From NCBI RefSeq assembly GCF_009729205.1, contig NZ_VTHB01000003.1, positions 372,001-436,000 on the forward strand: a DNA stretch of 64,000 bases, in the 5' to 3' direction. This DNA comes from Mycobacteroides sp. CBMA 271. GTDB taxonomy: Bacteria > Actinomycetota > Actinomycetes > Mycobacteriales > Mycobacteriaceae. Shown piece by piece: positions 16,080-27,322 of this stretch. The notes beneath the pieces were generated by a model. The model ran no database searches. It had not been told where the DNA came from and saw only the letters and a list, made by a program, of their open reading frames with translations. A program made the position numbers and the translations under genes. The stretch's first letter is position 1. Each line of letters starts with the position of its first letter.

Positions 16080-17411
16080 TCAGCCGCGCCGCCGCACCGT
16101 CATGAGCCCGTTGTTCTTCGGGCAGGAGGCAACCCCACGCGAGTGCCACTTCTCGTTGGGTGCCGTAGACGTTTCAATGGTGAAGTGCCGCAGTACGGTT
16201 CGTAGCACGATGTCCATTTCCATATTGGCGAAGGCTGCCCCGACGCACCGTCGGGTGCCCCCGCCGTAGGGAACCCACGAATTGCCGGGCTTGGTGTTCA
16301 TGAAGCGTTCGGGGTCGAAACGTTCCGGGTTGGGGAAGGCGACTGGATCGTCGTGCATGAGGTTGATGCTCACCACGAGGGAGTGCCCCCGCGGGATCCG
16401 GTAGGGCCCGATATCGACATAGGGCGCCAGCACGTGGCGGCCGGCGAAGTCGATCACCGGCCGACTGCGTTGCACCTCAAGGATCGTCGCTTGGCGGAAT
16501 TCACTGCTCTCGGTCTGGGCTTCTTCGGCTAGGCGGGACAACACCTGCGGATAGCGGGTGATTCGTTCGAATGCCCATGCCAGGGTGGTGGCGGTGGTTT
16601 CGTGGCCGGCCGCCAGCAGGGTGAGCAGTTCATCGGAGACATCGCTGCGCGACATCGTGGTGCCGTCGTCGTAGGTGGAACGCAGGAGCAAGGCCAGGAT
16701 GTCGGTGCGATCCTCGAAATCCGGTGCTGCGAAGGCCTTGTCGATGAGCGCCTCAATCACCTCGTTGTACCGTGCTCGGTAGGTCTTGAGTCGGCCCCAG
16801 GGACTGAAGCGTCCGTAGTTGCGCCGGGGCTGTGGCAATCGGGTTGTGCTGGAGGCGAGCGCAACCCACGGTGGGATGAGCTGGCGCAGCTCGTCAAGCT
16901 CGGCGCCGTCGGCGCCGAAGACCGCGCGCAGGATCGCATTGAGCGTGATCCGCATCATCGGTTCCATGGTTTCGAACTGCCGGCCCTCGGGCCATGATGC
17001 ACACTCGCGCAGCGTCTCCTGCTCGATGATCTGCTCGTACTGAACCATGGCCTTGCCATGGAACTTTGGTGCGAGCAGCTTGCGGCGGTGCCGATGCTCG
17101 TTGCGCTCCAAGGCGAACACCGAGCCGGGCCCTAGCTGCTGGCTCAGATTGGGCTGGATGTTGCCCAGAATCTCGGTGCTGGTGGTGAACACCTGCCGGG
17201 TGAGGTCCGGGTCCGCCACCACCACCGTGTGTCCGAACTTCGGGATATTGATCGTGTAGACCTTCCCGTACCGCTTCGCGAACCGGCTCGTGGTCCAGCG
17301 GCGCGAGGCCACGAAGGCGATCCCCTGGACCAGTTTGGGAAGCCCCACGAGTGGGGGCGCGATGGGCTCGGGCGTATCGGCTTCTCGGTCGATGGTTGAG
17401 CTCTCGGTCAC
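16080..17411 (-). CDS. cytochrome P450
   Basis: About 443 residues. The GTG at 17411 (VTESSTIDRE) is chosen because GGAGG lies about 5 nt upstream; a GTG at 17423 would put that ribosome site inside the gene. I-helix LLAAGHETTATTLAW, ExxR as EVQR, heme loop PYGGGTRRCVGAAFANMEM with Cys near residue 392. The NTKPGNSWVPYGGGTRRCVGAAF region is typical of actinobacterial P450s of the CYP138/CYP135-like group. It converges on the other P450 with 15 bp between stops; the two are not close paralogues. It diverges from the YdcF-like gene across a palindrome at 17437-17456. Substrate unknown. Confidence 0.92.
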   Translation of the reverse strand: MTESSTIDREADTPEPIAPPLVGLPKLVQGIAFVASRRWTTSRFAKRYGKVYTINIPKFGHTVVVADPDLTRQVFTTSTEILGNIQPNLSQQLGPGSVFALERNEHRHRRKLLAPKFHGKAMVQYEQIIEQETLRECASWPEGRQFETMEPMMRITLNAILRAVFGADGAELDELRQLIPPWVALASSTTRLPQPRRNYGRFSPWGRLKTYRARYNEVIEALIDKAFAAPDFEDRTDILALLLRSTYDDGTTMSRSDVSDELLTLLAAGHETTATTLAWAFERITRYPQVLSRLAEEAQTESSEFRQATILEVQRSRPVIDFAGRHVLAPYVDIGPYRIPRGHSLVVSINLMHDDPVAFPNPERFDPERFMNTKPGNSWVPYGGGTRRCVGAAFANMEMDIVLRTVLRHFTIETSTAPNEKWHSRGVASCPKNNGLMTVRRRG

Positions 17412-17436
17412 GTCACCCTCCACGGCGTTGTGGTGT

Positions 17437-17456
17437 TAGTAGACATGTGTCTGATA
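17437..17456. promoter_or_regulatory. palindrome upstream of the minus-strand P450
   Basis: Perfect arms AGACA and TGTCT around TG (17441-17452), extended by partly matching flanks to TAGTAGACA/TGTCTGATA. The size and symmetry suit a TetR-type dimer. It lies 25 bp upstream of the P450 start and within the divergent spacer to the YdcF gene. Which regulator binds is unknown. Confidence 0.45.
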
Positions 17457-17593
17457 GCACAGCCTACATCTGTCATGTCGGTCACACCAGGGGGAATCGC
17501 GGGAGATTTCTCCGGCGGGTCGACTTGACAGGGGTAACTCTGGCACCATGGACCTCGTCTGTCGCACAGGTGGCCGGGGTCTTGGAGGACACG

Positions 17594-18163
17594 TTGATAA
17601 CTCGATGGGCGACCGCGCTGGTCGTCACCGCTGTTCTCGCGCTGGTCGCCCCAGTTTCGGTGACGTCTGGGACCGCGCACGCCGAACCCATGGCGGCAGG
17701 CAAGGACTTCTCGAAACCGGCCGTCGTCATCCTGGGGTACGGCCTCAAGCCCGACGGTTCGATGCGAGACAAGCTGTACCAGCGGGTGGCCACCGGCCGA
17801 GCGATCGCCAACATGTTCCCGAATTCATTCATCATCGTCACCGGAGGCAATCCGCAAAATGGCGTGTCGGAGGCCGAGCAGATGCGCAATATGCTTGTCG
17901 GTCTTGGATATCCATCCGATCGGATCGTCGTGGAGCCGCGGGCCAACAGCACCGTGCAGAACGCGCAGTTCTCGGTTCCATTGGCCAAACAGGCCGGTGC
18001 CTCGGGAATCATCCTGGTGACCAACTCGACTCACCAGCAGCGCGCAGACCGGAACTTCGCCGATGCGGGCGGCAATGTGCTGGCCACCGCGAGTTTTCCC
18101 GATGGGGACATGCCCGCCAATATCGGCCAGTTCATGCGCGACGTCATCAGCCCCTTCCGCTGA
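17594..18163 (+). CDS. exported YdcF/DUF218-family protein
   Basis: About 189 residues from the TTG at 17594, which has GGAGGA about 4 nt upstream; longer in-frame starts (for example 17351) overlap the divergent P450 and add no recognisable sequence. A signal peptide (ITRWATALVVTAVLALVAPVSVTSGTAHA) ends in AHA-E. The mature part is a DUF218 fold: VVILGYGLKPDGSM, RVATGRAIAN, IVTGGNPQNGVSEAEQM, then ANSTVQNAQF. DUF218 proteins (YdcF, SanA, ElyC) are linked to envelope biogenesis, but the reaction is not established. An uncommon TTG start and secretion are the notable points. Confidence 0.8.
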   Translation: MITRWATALVVTAVLALVAPVSVTSGTAHAEPMAAGKDFSKPAVVILGYGLKPDGSMRDKLYQRVATGRAIANMFPNSFIIVTGGNPQNGVSEAEQMRNMLVGLGYPSDRIVVEPRANSTVQNAQFSVPLAKQAGASGIILVTNSTHQQRADRNFADAGGNVLATASFPDGDMPANIGQFMRDVISPFR

Positions 18164-18278
18164 GCGCGGGAATGTTCCCGCCCGCCGAGTAGGTTGACCG
18201 ACTAAAGCGCTCATCGGTGTGCGCTGCGCGGGCCCAGGGCCCAGCGCATCTGGACGCATACCGCATAGGAGTTCATTT

Positions 18279-19490
18279 GTGACCGCCGTCGTCGACGCAC
18301 GCGTACAGCCCGCGCTGCCGGTGTCCCCACGGGTCCGTCGTGCCGCTATCTTCGCGCTGGCCATTGGTGGATTCGGGATCGGGACAACCGAGTTCGTAGC
18401 GATGGGACTGCTGCCCAATATCGCGCACGGCCTCGGTGTCAGCGAACCCCAGGCCGGCCACGTCATCAGTGCCTATGCGCTCGGTGTGGTTGTCGGCGCA
18501 CCGGTCATCGCCGCGCTCACGGCGCGCGCCTCGCGCCGCCTGCTGCTCATCGCGCTCATGATCGCCTTCACCGTCGGCAATGCCGCGACGGTGTTCGCGC
18601 CGGGATATGGGGCGCTCATCGTCTCGCGGTTTGTTTCCGGACTTCCGCACGGCGCCTACTTTGGAGTGGCGGCCCTAGTGGCGGCGCATCTGGCGGGCCC
18701 CGCCGATCGCGCCAAGGCGGTCGGCCAGACGATGCTCGGGCTGTCGGTCGCCAACGTCGTGGGGGTGCCCGCTGCCACCTGGCTGGGCAATGCGGTGGGT
18801 TGGCGCTCGGCCTTCGCCGTAGTCGCGATCATCGGTGTGGTCACCATCGCGGCGTTGCTGCGGTACTTGCCGGGGTTGACGGATATGACGATCACCAATC
18901 CACTCACCGAGCTCGGGGCGCTGCGTCGCGCGCAGGTGTGGTTCACGCTGCTGATCGGCGTCGTGGGCTTCGGGGGCATGTTCGCCTTCTACACCTACAT
19001 CAGCACCACACTCACGAGCGTGTCCGGATTGCCGGCGGCCATGGTGCCGCTTGCGCTGGCGCTCTACGGAATCGGCATGGTCACCGGCAACGTACTGGGC
19101 GGCTGGATGGCCGATCGCAGTGTGGTCAAGTCGATCGCCACCGGTCTGGTTCTCGTGGCCGTGATGCTGGTGATTTTCGCGGTAGTGTCCGGAAATCTTT
19201 GGGCCGCACTGATGCTGGTGTTCGCAGTGGGACTGTCGGGGACGCTGCTGGTGCCCGCGCTGCAGACTCGGCTCATGGACGTCGCCGATGACGCCCAGAC
19301 CTTGGCGGCCGCGCTCAACCACTCGGCGCTCAATGTCGCCAACGCGGGTGGGGCCTGGCTCGGGGGGCTCGTCATCGCCGCTGGGTACGGCTACCGGGCT
19401 CCGTCACTCGTGGGAGCAGTGCTGGCGGTTGCGGGGCTGGGGGTGCTGGCGCTGTCGCTGCTGTACGCCCGGCGGCGGTCCACCGGCTGA
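18279..19490 (+). CDS. MFS efflux transporter, DHA1 AraJ/SotB-like
   Basis: A 403-residue, 12-helix major facilitator. The GTG at 18279 is chosen because AGGAG lies 7 nt upstream; an earlier start at 18219 adds an unlikely 20-residue leader. The first helix carries GGFGIGTTEFVAMGLLPNIA, diagnostic of the AraJ/SotB/chloramphenicol-efflux branch, followed by the loop motif ALTARASRRLLL and later GGWMADRSVV. Relatives export sugars, chloramphenicol and other drugs by proton antiport; M. tuberculosis Rv0191 is a likely relative. Drug specificity cannot be read from sequence. It abuts the next gene's stop. Confidence 0.88.
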   Translation: MTAVVDARVQPALPVSPRVRRAAIFALAIGGFGIGTTEFVAMGLLPNIAHGLGVSEPQAGHVISAYALGVVVGAPVIAALTARASRRLLLIALMIAFTVGNAATVFAPGYGALIVSRFVSGLPHGAYFGVAALVAAHLAGPADRAKAVGQTMLGLSVANVVGVPAATWLGNAVGWRSAFAVVAIIGVVTIAALLRYLPGLTDMTITNPLTELGALRRAQVWFTLLIGVVGFGGMFAFYTYISTTLTSVSGLPAAMVPLALALYGIGMVTGNVLGGWMADRSVVKSIATGLVLVAVMLVIFAVVSGNLWAALMLVFAVGLSGTLLVPALQTRLMDVADDAQTLAAALNHSALNVANAGGAWLGGLVIAAGYGYRAPSLVGAVLAVAGLGVLALSLLYARRRSTG

Positions 19491-19730
19491 CTAGATCTGC
19501 GGGATGCCGTTGGGTGCCATCGTGGGCGGAGTGAAGGTCGGCGGCGGCATGAAACACGGTGGGACGCCGGGTGCGTAGGGAGGCACGCACGGCTGCGGGA
19601 AGCACTGCTGTCCGTTCCATCCCGACGGCTGATTGAACGGACACATCGGAATCGGATCTGCGTACGCGACCGGTGCCCCACCGAGGATCAATGCCGTCCC
19701 GATCGCACCAATCACGGCTTTCTTCAGCAC
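19491..19730 (-). CDS. small secreted Pro/Cys-rich protein
   Basis: A 79-residue protein from the GTG at 19730. LKKAVIGAIGTALILGGAPVAYA is a Sec signal peptide cut before DPIPM. The mature 55 residues hold four cysteines and many Pro-Pro pairs (CFPQPCVPPYAPGVPPCFMPPPTF). No enzyme motif is present. TAGAAT ends 7 nt upstream of the GTG, so the transcript is probably leaderless. A longer start at 19796 would spoil the signal peptide. Such tiny secreted proteins are frequent in mycobacteria and mostly uncharacterised. Confidence 0.7.
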   Translation of the reverse strand: MLKKAVIGAIGTALILGGAPVAYADPIPMCPFNQPSGWNGQQCFPQPCVPPYAPGVPPCFMPPPTFTPPTMAPNGIPQI

Positions 19731-19737
19731 GCATTCA

Positions 19738-19743
19738 ATTCTA
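19738..19743 (-). promoter_or_regulatory. -10 hexamer TAGAAT of the secreted Pro/Cys protein
   Basis: Minus-strand TAGAAT, 7 nt before the GTG at 19730. It nearly abuts the opposite-strand -10 at 19750-19755, so the two promoters are back to back. Confidence 0.5.
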
Positions 19744-19749
19744 TGGGAA

Positions 19750-19755
19750 TAGCCT
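19750..19755 (+). promoter_or_regulatory. -10 hexamer TAGCCT of the membrane-protein gene
   Basis: TAGCCT ends 6 nt before the ATG at 19762, giving a leaderless start. Confidence 0.5.
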
Positions 19756-19761
19756 TTGGGT

Positions 19762-20334
19762 ATGGCCGGGAGCAGCGAAGGTAAATCGGTACGCAAAGAA
19801 TCATTCTGGGCCAGGTGGCGCGCTCACCTGATAGCGGCCGTTGCATTGCTGCTGGCGTTGGCGGTCCTGTACTTCGCGCTCTCGGCGTTCATTCCGCGCT
19901 GGTGGGCGCAGCGTATCGGCGATATGTCGGGCCACGGTAGCTTCGCCAAGGGAATCGGATCGGGTCTGATGCTGGGCCTCATCTGTACCGGAATTCCGCT
20001 GCTGCTGGTGATGTCGGCATTTCTGCTCTGGCGCCGCCGCGGTGGGAAATTCTTCGCCGGGGTACTGGCGCCGCTCGCATTGATTATCGCCGTGCCCAAC
20101 CTCATGACGCTGACGATTGTGCTGGGCACCAGCGACTCTGCGCATGCCGGTGAGCGGGTTCTCGATGTCGAGGCGCCGGGGTTCCGGGGAGCGACCGCCA
20201 TCGGGGCGATAGTCGCGCTGTTGATTGTTCTGGTCGTTGTCTACGTCGTGGTGCGCAACAGGCGCCGACGAGCGAAGGCGGAGAAGCAGCGGGTTCGTGA
20301 GGCCGCCGTGGCGCAGGATCCCGCGACCGAATGA
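19762..20334 (+). CDS. four-helix membrane protein of unknown function
   Basis: About 190 residues from the ATG at 19762. Predicted membrane helices lie at about 25-48, 72-95, 105-127 and 150-172, with a basic cytosolic tail (RNRRRRAKAEKQR). The pattern SAFIPRWWAQRIGDMSGHGSF and GFRGATAIGAIVALL resembles a conserved actinobacterial membrane family with no assigned role, sometimes annotated as a permease. It lies immediately before the tRNA-Arg gene on the opposite strand and diverges from a small secreted protein. No substrate or partner is suggested. Confidence 0.75.
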   Translation: MAGSSEGKSVRKESFWARWRAHLIAAVALLLALAVLYFALSAFIPRWWAQRIGDMSGHGSFAKGIGSGLMLGLICTGIPLLLVMSAFLLWRRRGGKFFAGVLAPLALIIAVPNLMTLTIVLGTSDSAHAGERVLDVEAPGFRGATAIGAIVALLIVLVVVYVVVRNRRRRAKAEKQRVREAAVAQDPATE

Positions 20335-20341
20335 ATGTGTG

Positions 20342-20414
20342 TGCCCTCGGCAGGAATCGAACCTGCGGCCTTCTGCTCCGGAGGCAGACGCTCTATCCCC
20401 TGAGCTACGAGGGC
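20342..20414 (-). tRNA. tRNA-Arg (anticodon CCG)
   Basis: A 73-nt cloverleaf on the minus strand: acceptor GCCCTCG pairs with CGAGGGC, followed by discriminator A. The D arm is GCTCAGGGGATAGAGC, the anticodon stem TCTGC/GCAGA with loop CTCCGGA (anticodon CCG, reading CGG), and the T arm CGCAGGTTCGATTCCTGCC closes it. The CCA end is not encoded. It sits just upstream of argS, the enzyme that charges it, on the opposite strand; M. tuberculosis has the same linkage. Confidence 0.95.
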
Positions 20415-20522
20415 ATCAGGGCTTGGTAAGACTAGCGGGGACAGCCTAACGCATCCACTCGGGCGCCCCGACCACCGTTTCGGTCGCGGGTAAAGGATTC
20501 GGGGCCTGGATACCCCAGCCCA

Positions 20523-20528
20523 TAGGAT
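20523..20528 (+). promoter_or_regulatory. -10 hexamer TAGGAT of argS
   Basis: TAGGAT ends 7 nt before the GTG at 20536. It overlaps the upstream in-frame ATG at 20527, which argues that ATG is not used. Confidence 0.6.
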
Positions 20529-20535
20529 GATCGCC

Positions 20536-22188
20536 GTGACTCCCGCCGACCTCGCCGACCTGCTACGTTCCACCGCTACCACGGTGTTGGACGAGCGAGG
20601 CCTGGACACGTCGGCGTTACCGGCCATCGTGACCATCGAACGGCCTCGTAATCCCGAGCACGGCGACTATGCCACCAACGTGGCCTTGCAGGTCGCTAAG
20701 AAGGTGGGTGTGCCCCCGCGTGACCTGGCCACCTGGCTCGCCGAGGCGCTCACTGCCAACGCCGCCATCGCCGCGGCCGAGATCGCCGGACCCGGGTTTG
20801 TGAATCTGCGGATCGCCGCCGACGCGCAGGGCGCCATCGTCGCGAATGTCCTCAACGCGGGGGAGACCTACGGCAACTCCGATGCGCAGGCCGCGCACAC
20901 CATCAACCTCGAATTCGTCTCCGCCAATCCGACGGGGCCGATCCACATCGGCGGCACCCGCTGGGCCGCGGTAGGTGACGCGCTGGGTCGCCTGCTTGCC
21001 CGTCAGGGCGCCAAGGTCACCCGCGAGTACTACTTCAACGACCACGGCGCGCAGATTGACCGATTTTCCCGGTCGCTCATCGCCGCCGCCGAGGGCAAGG
21101 AAGCTCCGGAGGACGGCTACGCCGGCGATTACATCGCCGATATCGCCAAGCAGGTTGTCGCCAAGCGCCCCGACGCACTCTCTCTTTCCGAAGACGAGAA
21201 GGCCGAGGCGTTCCGTGCTGTAGGTGTCGACCTGATGTTCACCCACATCAAGGAGTCTCTGCACGAATTCGGCACGGACTTCGACGTTTTCACCCATGAG
21301 GACTCGATGCACACCTCGGGCCGGGTGCAGGAGGCGATCGCGCAGCTGCGCAAGACCGGCAACATTTACGAGAAGGACGGTGCGTCCTGGTTGCGTTCGA
21401 GCAACTTCGGCGACGACAAGGACCGCGTCGTCATCAAGAGTGACGGCCAACCCGCCTACATCGCCGGTGACATCGCCTACTATCTCGACAAGCGTGAGCG
21501 CGGCTTCGACCTGTGCATTTACATGCTCGGCGCCGACCACCACGGCTACATCGCACGGCTGAAAGCCGTTGCGGCGGCACTGGGTTACGACGCCAACAGC
21601 GTCGAGGTGCTCATCGGCCAGATGGTCAACCTGGTGCGCGACGGCCAGCCCGTCCGGATGTCCAAGCGCGCCGGCACCGTCATCAGCCTCGACGATCTGG
21701 TGGACGCCATCGGGGTTGACGCCGCGCGCTACGCGTTGATCCGCTCCTCGGTGGACACCTCGATCGATATCGACCTGGAGCTCTGGGCCTCGGCATCGAG
21801 CGAAAACCCGGTCTACTACGTGCAATACGCGCACGCACGGATGTGCGCGCTGGCGCGCAACGCCGGTGATCTGGGCCTGGAGCACTCCATCGATCACCTC
21901 GAACTGCTCACCCATGAGAAGGAGGGTGCGCTCATCCGCGGTCTCGGCGAGTTCGGTCGAATCTTGGAGAGCGCTGCGGATCTGCGCGAACCGCACCGTG
22001 TCGCACGGTATCTGGAGGACATCGCCGGCGACTACCACCGGTTCTACGACTCGTGCCGGGTGCTCCCGCAAGGAGATGAGACACCCGGACCCCTCAACCA
22101 GGCACGGCTCGCGCTGTGTCTGGCCACCCGTCAAGTCATCGCCAACGGCCTGGACATCCTCGGTGTGAGCGCACCGGAGCGGATGTGA
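20536..22188 (+). CDS. argS: arginyl-tRNA synthetase
   Basis: A 550-residue class I synthetase that attaches arginine to tRNA-Arg in the cytosol. The N-terminal tRNA-recognition domain (Add1) is followed by [18 protein letters not shown], the HIGH-type motif, then [10 protein letters not shown] and the KMSKS-type motif RMSKRAGT near residue 375. The C-terminal anticodon-binding domain ends in [13 protein letters not shown]. The GTG at 20536 is preferred over the ATG at 20527 from the -10 spacing and gives exactly the 550 residues I recall for the M. tuberculosis enzyme. The stop overlaps the lysA GTG, making it the first gene of the lysine/threonine operon. Confidence 0.96.
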   Translation: MTPADLADLLRSTATTVLDERGLDTSALPAIVTIERPRNPEHGDYATNVALQVAKKVGVPPRDLATWLAEALTANAAIAAAEIAGPGFVNLRIAADAQGAIVANVLNAGETYGNSDAQAAHTINLEFVSANPTGPIHIGGTRWAAVGDALGRLLARQGAKVTREYYFNDHGAQIDRFSRSLIAAAEGKEAPEDGYAGDYIADIAKQVVAKRPDALSLSEDEKAEAFRAVGVDLMFTHIKESLHEFGTDFDVFTHEDSMHTSGRVQEAIAQLRKTGNIYEKDGASWLRSSNFGDDKDRVVIKSDGQPAYIAGDIAYYLDKRERGFDLCIYMLGADHHGYIARLKAVAAALGYDANSVEVLIGQMVNLVRDGQPVRMSKRAGTVISLDDLVDAIGVDAARYALIRSSVDTSIDIDLELWASASSENPVYYVQYAHARMCALARNAGDLGLEHSIDHLELLTHEKEGALIRGLGEFGRILESAADLREPHRVARYLEDIAGDYHRFYDSCRVLPQGDETPGPLNQARLALCLATRQVIANGLDILGVSAPERM

Positions 22189-23597
22189 GCGCGCACCCGG
22201 CAGGCCCCCGCCACGCAGAAGGGGAACAGCACACCGTCATGACCAGTGCACCACCGGTCAATCCGACCGAACTAGCGCCGAATGTATGGCCGCGCAATGC
22301 TTCTCGCGGTACAGATGGTGAGGTCACCCTCGCGGACCTGACCGTCTCCGAGCTTGCCGAGGAGTACGGCACCCCGCTTTTCGTCATCGACGAGGACGAT
22401 TTCCGCTCGCGCTGCCGGGATATGGCCGCGGCATTCGGCGGCGCTGCGCGCGTGCACTACGCCTCGAAGGCTTTTCTGTGCACCGAGATTGCGCGGTGGA
22501 TCAAGGATGAAGGGCTGGGTCTCGACGTCTGCTCGTCGGGAGAGCTCGCCATTGCGCTGCGGGCGGACTTCCCGCCGGAGCGAATCGCGCTGCACGGCAA
22601 CAACAAGTCCGAGGCCGAGCTGACGCAGGCGGTCGAGGTCGGCGTCGGACACATCGTCGTCGATTCGATGATCGAGATCGAGCGTCTCGATGCCATCGCG
22701 GGCAATGCCGGTGTGGTGCAGGACGTTCTGGTGCGCGTGACCGTCGGCGTCGAGGCGCACACCCACGAGTTCATCTCCACCGCCCACGAGGACCAGAAGT
22801 TTGGGCTTTCGCTCGCGGGCGGGCAGGCGCTGGAAGCCGTGCGTCGCGTCTTCGCCACCGACAACCTGCGACTCGTCGGCCTGCACAGCCACATCGGGTC
22901 GCAGATCTTCGATGTCGACGGGTTCGAGGTCGCGGCGCACCGTGTGATCGGGCTGCTGCGCGATGTAGTCGCTGAGTTCGGCACCGAGAAGACCGCACAG
23001 CTCAACATCATCGACCTCGGCGGTGGCCTCGGCATCAGCTATGTGCCCTCCGACGATCCTCCCCCCATCGAGGATCTGGCCGCCAAGCTCGGGGTGATCG
23101 TGCGCACCGAATCAGCGCTGGCCGGTCTGCCCGAGCCGAAGTTGGTGATCGAGCCGGGCCGCGCCATCGCCGGACCCGGCACCGTCACGCTCTATCGCGT
23201 GGGCACCACCAAGGACGTGATTCTGTCGAACGGTCAGCGCCGGTACGTCAGTGTTGACGGCGGCATGAGCGACAACATCCGCACCTCGCTGTACCAGGCC
23301 GAGTACCACCCGCAGCTGGTGTCCCGCGATACCGATGTCGCGCCGGTGCTGTCCCGGGTGGTCGGAAAGCACTGCGAAAGCGGCGATATCGTGGTCAGGG
23401 ACGCATGGCTGCCCGAGGACGTGGCGCCAGGCGACTTACTGGCGGTGGCGGCGACCGGCGCCTATTGCTATTCGATGTCCAGCAGGTACAACCTGCTGAC
23501 CCGCCCGGCGGTCATCGCCGTCAAGGACGGAAAAGCGCGACTGATCCTGCGGCGCGAAACCGTCGAGGATTTGGTGAGTTTGGAGGTAAGTGAATGA
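22185..23597 (+). CDS. lysA: diaminopimelate decarboxylase
   Basis: A 470-residue PLP enzyme for the last step of lysine synthesis, meso-diaminopimelate to lysine plus CO2. Residues include the PLP Lys in [20 protein letters not shown], the glycine-rich [22 protein letters not shown] and the acceptor-side [11 protein letters not shown] with [11 protein letters not shown]. The GTG at 22185 overlaps the argS stop; its N-terminus [11 protein letters not shown] looks like that of other mycobacterial LysA proteins as I recall them. An ATG at 22239 would give 452 residues and is the alternative. The stop overlaps the hom start (ATGA). Confidence 0.95.
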   Translation: MSAHPAGPRHAEGEQHTVMTSAPPVNPTELAPNVWPRNASRGTDGEVTLADLTVSELAEEYGTPLFVIDEDDFRSRCRDMAAAFGGAARVHYASKAFLCTEIARWIKDEGLGLDVCSSGELAIALRADFPPERIALHGNNKSEAELTQAVEVGVGHIVVDSMIEIERLDAIAGNAGVVQDVLVRVTVGVEAHTHEFISTAHEDQKFGLSLAGGQALEAVRRVFATDNLRLVGLHSHIGSQIFDVDGFEVAAHRVIGLLRDVVAEFGTEKTAQLNIIDLGGGLGISYVPSDDPPPIEDLAAKLGVIVRTESALAGLPEPKLVIEPGRAIAGPGTVTLYRVGTTKDVILSNGQRRYVSVDGGMSDNIRTSLYQAEYHPQLVSRDTDVAPVLSRVVGKHCESGDIVVRDAWLPEDVAPGDLLAVAATGAYCYSMSSRYNLLTRPAVIAVKDGKARLILRRETVEDLVSLEVSE

Positions 23598-24906
23598 CGG
23601 CCACCGTAGGCAGCCCCATAGGTGTAGCGATCCTGGGCCTGGGCAATGTTGGTAGTGAAGTAGCGCGCATCATGGAGAGCAGCGCAAGCGATCTCGCTGC
23701 CCGCATCGGTGCCCCGCTCGAGATTCGGGGGATCGGCGTGCGGCGCGTCGCTGATGACCGCGGCGTGCCCGTCGACCTGCTCACCGACGACATCGACGCC
23801 CTCGTTGCCCGCGATGACGTCGATATTGTGGTCGAGCTCATGGGCCCGGTGGAACCCGCACGCCGCGGCATCTTGGCCGCGCTCAACGCCGGCAAGTCGG
23901 TGGTCACCGCCAACAAGGCACTGCTGGCGCAATCGGCCGGCGAGCTCGCCGAGGCCGCCGAAAAGGCAAGGGTTGACCTCTACTTCGAGGCGGCCGTGGC
24001 CGGCGCCATCCCGGTGATCCGCCCGCTGACCCAGTCGCTGGCCGGCGACTCGGTGATCCGGGTATCCGGAATCGTCAATGGCACCACCAACTACATCCTG
24101 TCCGCCATGGATAACACCGGGGCGGGTTACGCCAACGCCCTCGCCGAGGCAGGGGAGCTCGGTTACGCCGAGGCCGACCCGACCGCCGATGTCGAGGGCT
24201 ACGATGCCGCCGCCAAGGCCGCGATTCTCGCGTCCATCGCCTTCCACACCCGTGTGAGCGCCGAGGACGTGTATCGCGAGGGCATCACCAAGATCAGCGC
24301 CGAGGACTTCGAGTCCGCCCGCGCCTTGCAGTGCACCATCAAACTGCTGTCCATCTGCGAACGACTGGCTGATGCCGAGGGGCGCCAATGGGTTTCGGCT
24401 CGGGTCTACCCGGCGCTGGTGCCGTTGACGCACCCGCTGGCGAGCGTGAACGGCGCGTTCAACGCCGTCTTCGTCGAGGCGGAAGCCGCCGGGGAGCTCA
24501 TGTTCTACGGCCAGGGCGCCGGCGGCGCACCTACTGCCTCTGCGGTGCTCGGCGATCTAGTGATGGCGGCCCGCAACCGGGTCCAGGGCGGGCGTGGCCC
24601 GCGGGCGTCTCGATACGCCCAGCTGCCCATCGCCCCGATCGGGCTCATCCCGACGCGGTACTACGTGCGCATGCGCGTCGCCGACAAGCCCGGCGTGCTG
24701 GCCACCGTCGCCGCCGAATTCTCCAAGCGTGAGGTCAGCATCGCCACCGTCCGCCAGGAGGGCGAGGTCGACGAGACCGGTGCCCGGCTGGTCGTGCTCA
24801 CGCACAAGGCGACCGACGCTGCTCTCTCGGAAACAGTTGCCGCACTTGCCGATCTCGATGTGGTGCTGGGTGTCGCAAGCGTCATCCGGCTGGAAGGAAC
24901 ACAAGA

Positions 24907-24910
<4 letters not shown>
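23594..24910 (+). CDS. hom: homoserine dehydrogenase
   Basis: A 438-residue enzyme reducing aspartate semialdehyde to homoserine with NAD(P)H, the branch point to threonine and methionine. The N-terminal Rossmann motif is [17 protein letters not shown]. The catalytic domain has [16 protein letters not shown] and [23 protein letters not shown], with the active-site Lys and Asp/Glu. A C-terminal ACT domain (about residues 350-430, [23 protein letters not shown]) should give threonine feedback control. Overlaps at both ends (ATGA with lysA, GTGA with thrC) show tight operon coupling. It is named thrA in M. tuberculosis. Confidence 0.96.
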
Positions 24911-26993
<2,083 letters not shown>

Positions 26994-27322
26994 TCGACGT
27001 TATGGCTGGTGAGCCGGGGGACTCGCCGGGGGGTGCTTGTTGCTTGATGCCCATCAGAGGGTTATCCTCGGTATCAGTCCCCAGCAATTGCAGCTTCTGC
27101 GCACCTGTGCCGAGAACGAGGACGATCACAAATTCTTCCTGATAATTCAGTCGTCGCCGCCACGCGGCGATATTGGGCAAGGTCGATGGTGAGCTGCCAT
27201 TTCTCTGGACCTCGCGCGGCCCTATCTGTGTGGGCCCGCAGCATGAACTTCGCGGTCAGCAACCTAACTGGCCGAAGTCAGACCCCTCGCCCCATGTTTG
27301 GCGGGGGAAGGAAAGGAAATCC
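26994..27322 (+). promoter_or_regulatory. long rho leader region with promoter
   Basis: 329 bp without a convincing gene. A promoter TTGCTT (27040-27045) and TATCCT (27063-27068), 17 bp apart, predicts a start near 27075 and a leader of about 250 nt. The leader contains several short inverted repeats, including a GC-rich one at CTCGCCCC/GGCGGGG just before the rho ribosome site. In-frame starts at 27173 and downstream would extend Rho by 50 residues of non-conserved sequence and are not believed. The length suggests post-transcriptional control of rho, possibly autogenous. Confidence 0.55.

Noticed and set aside
20617..22134. 505-residue open frame antisense to argS
   Set aside because: Shadow of argS with no recognisable protein features.
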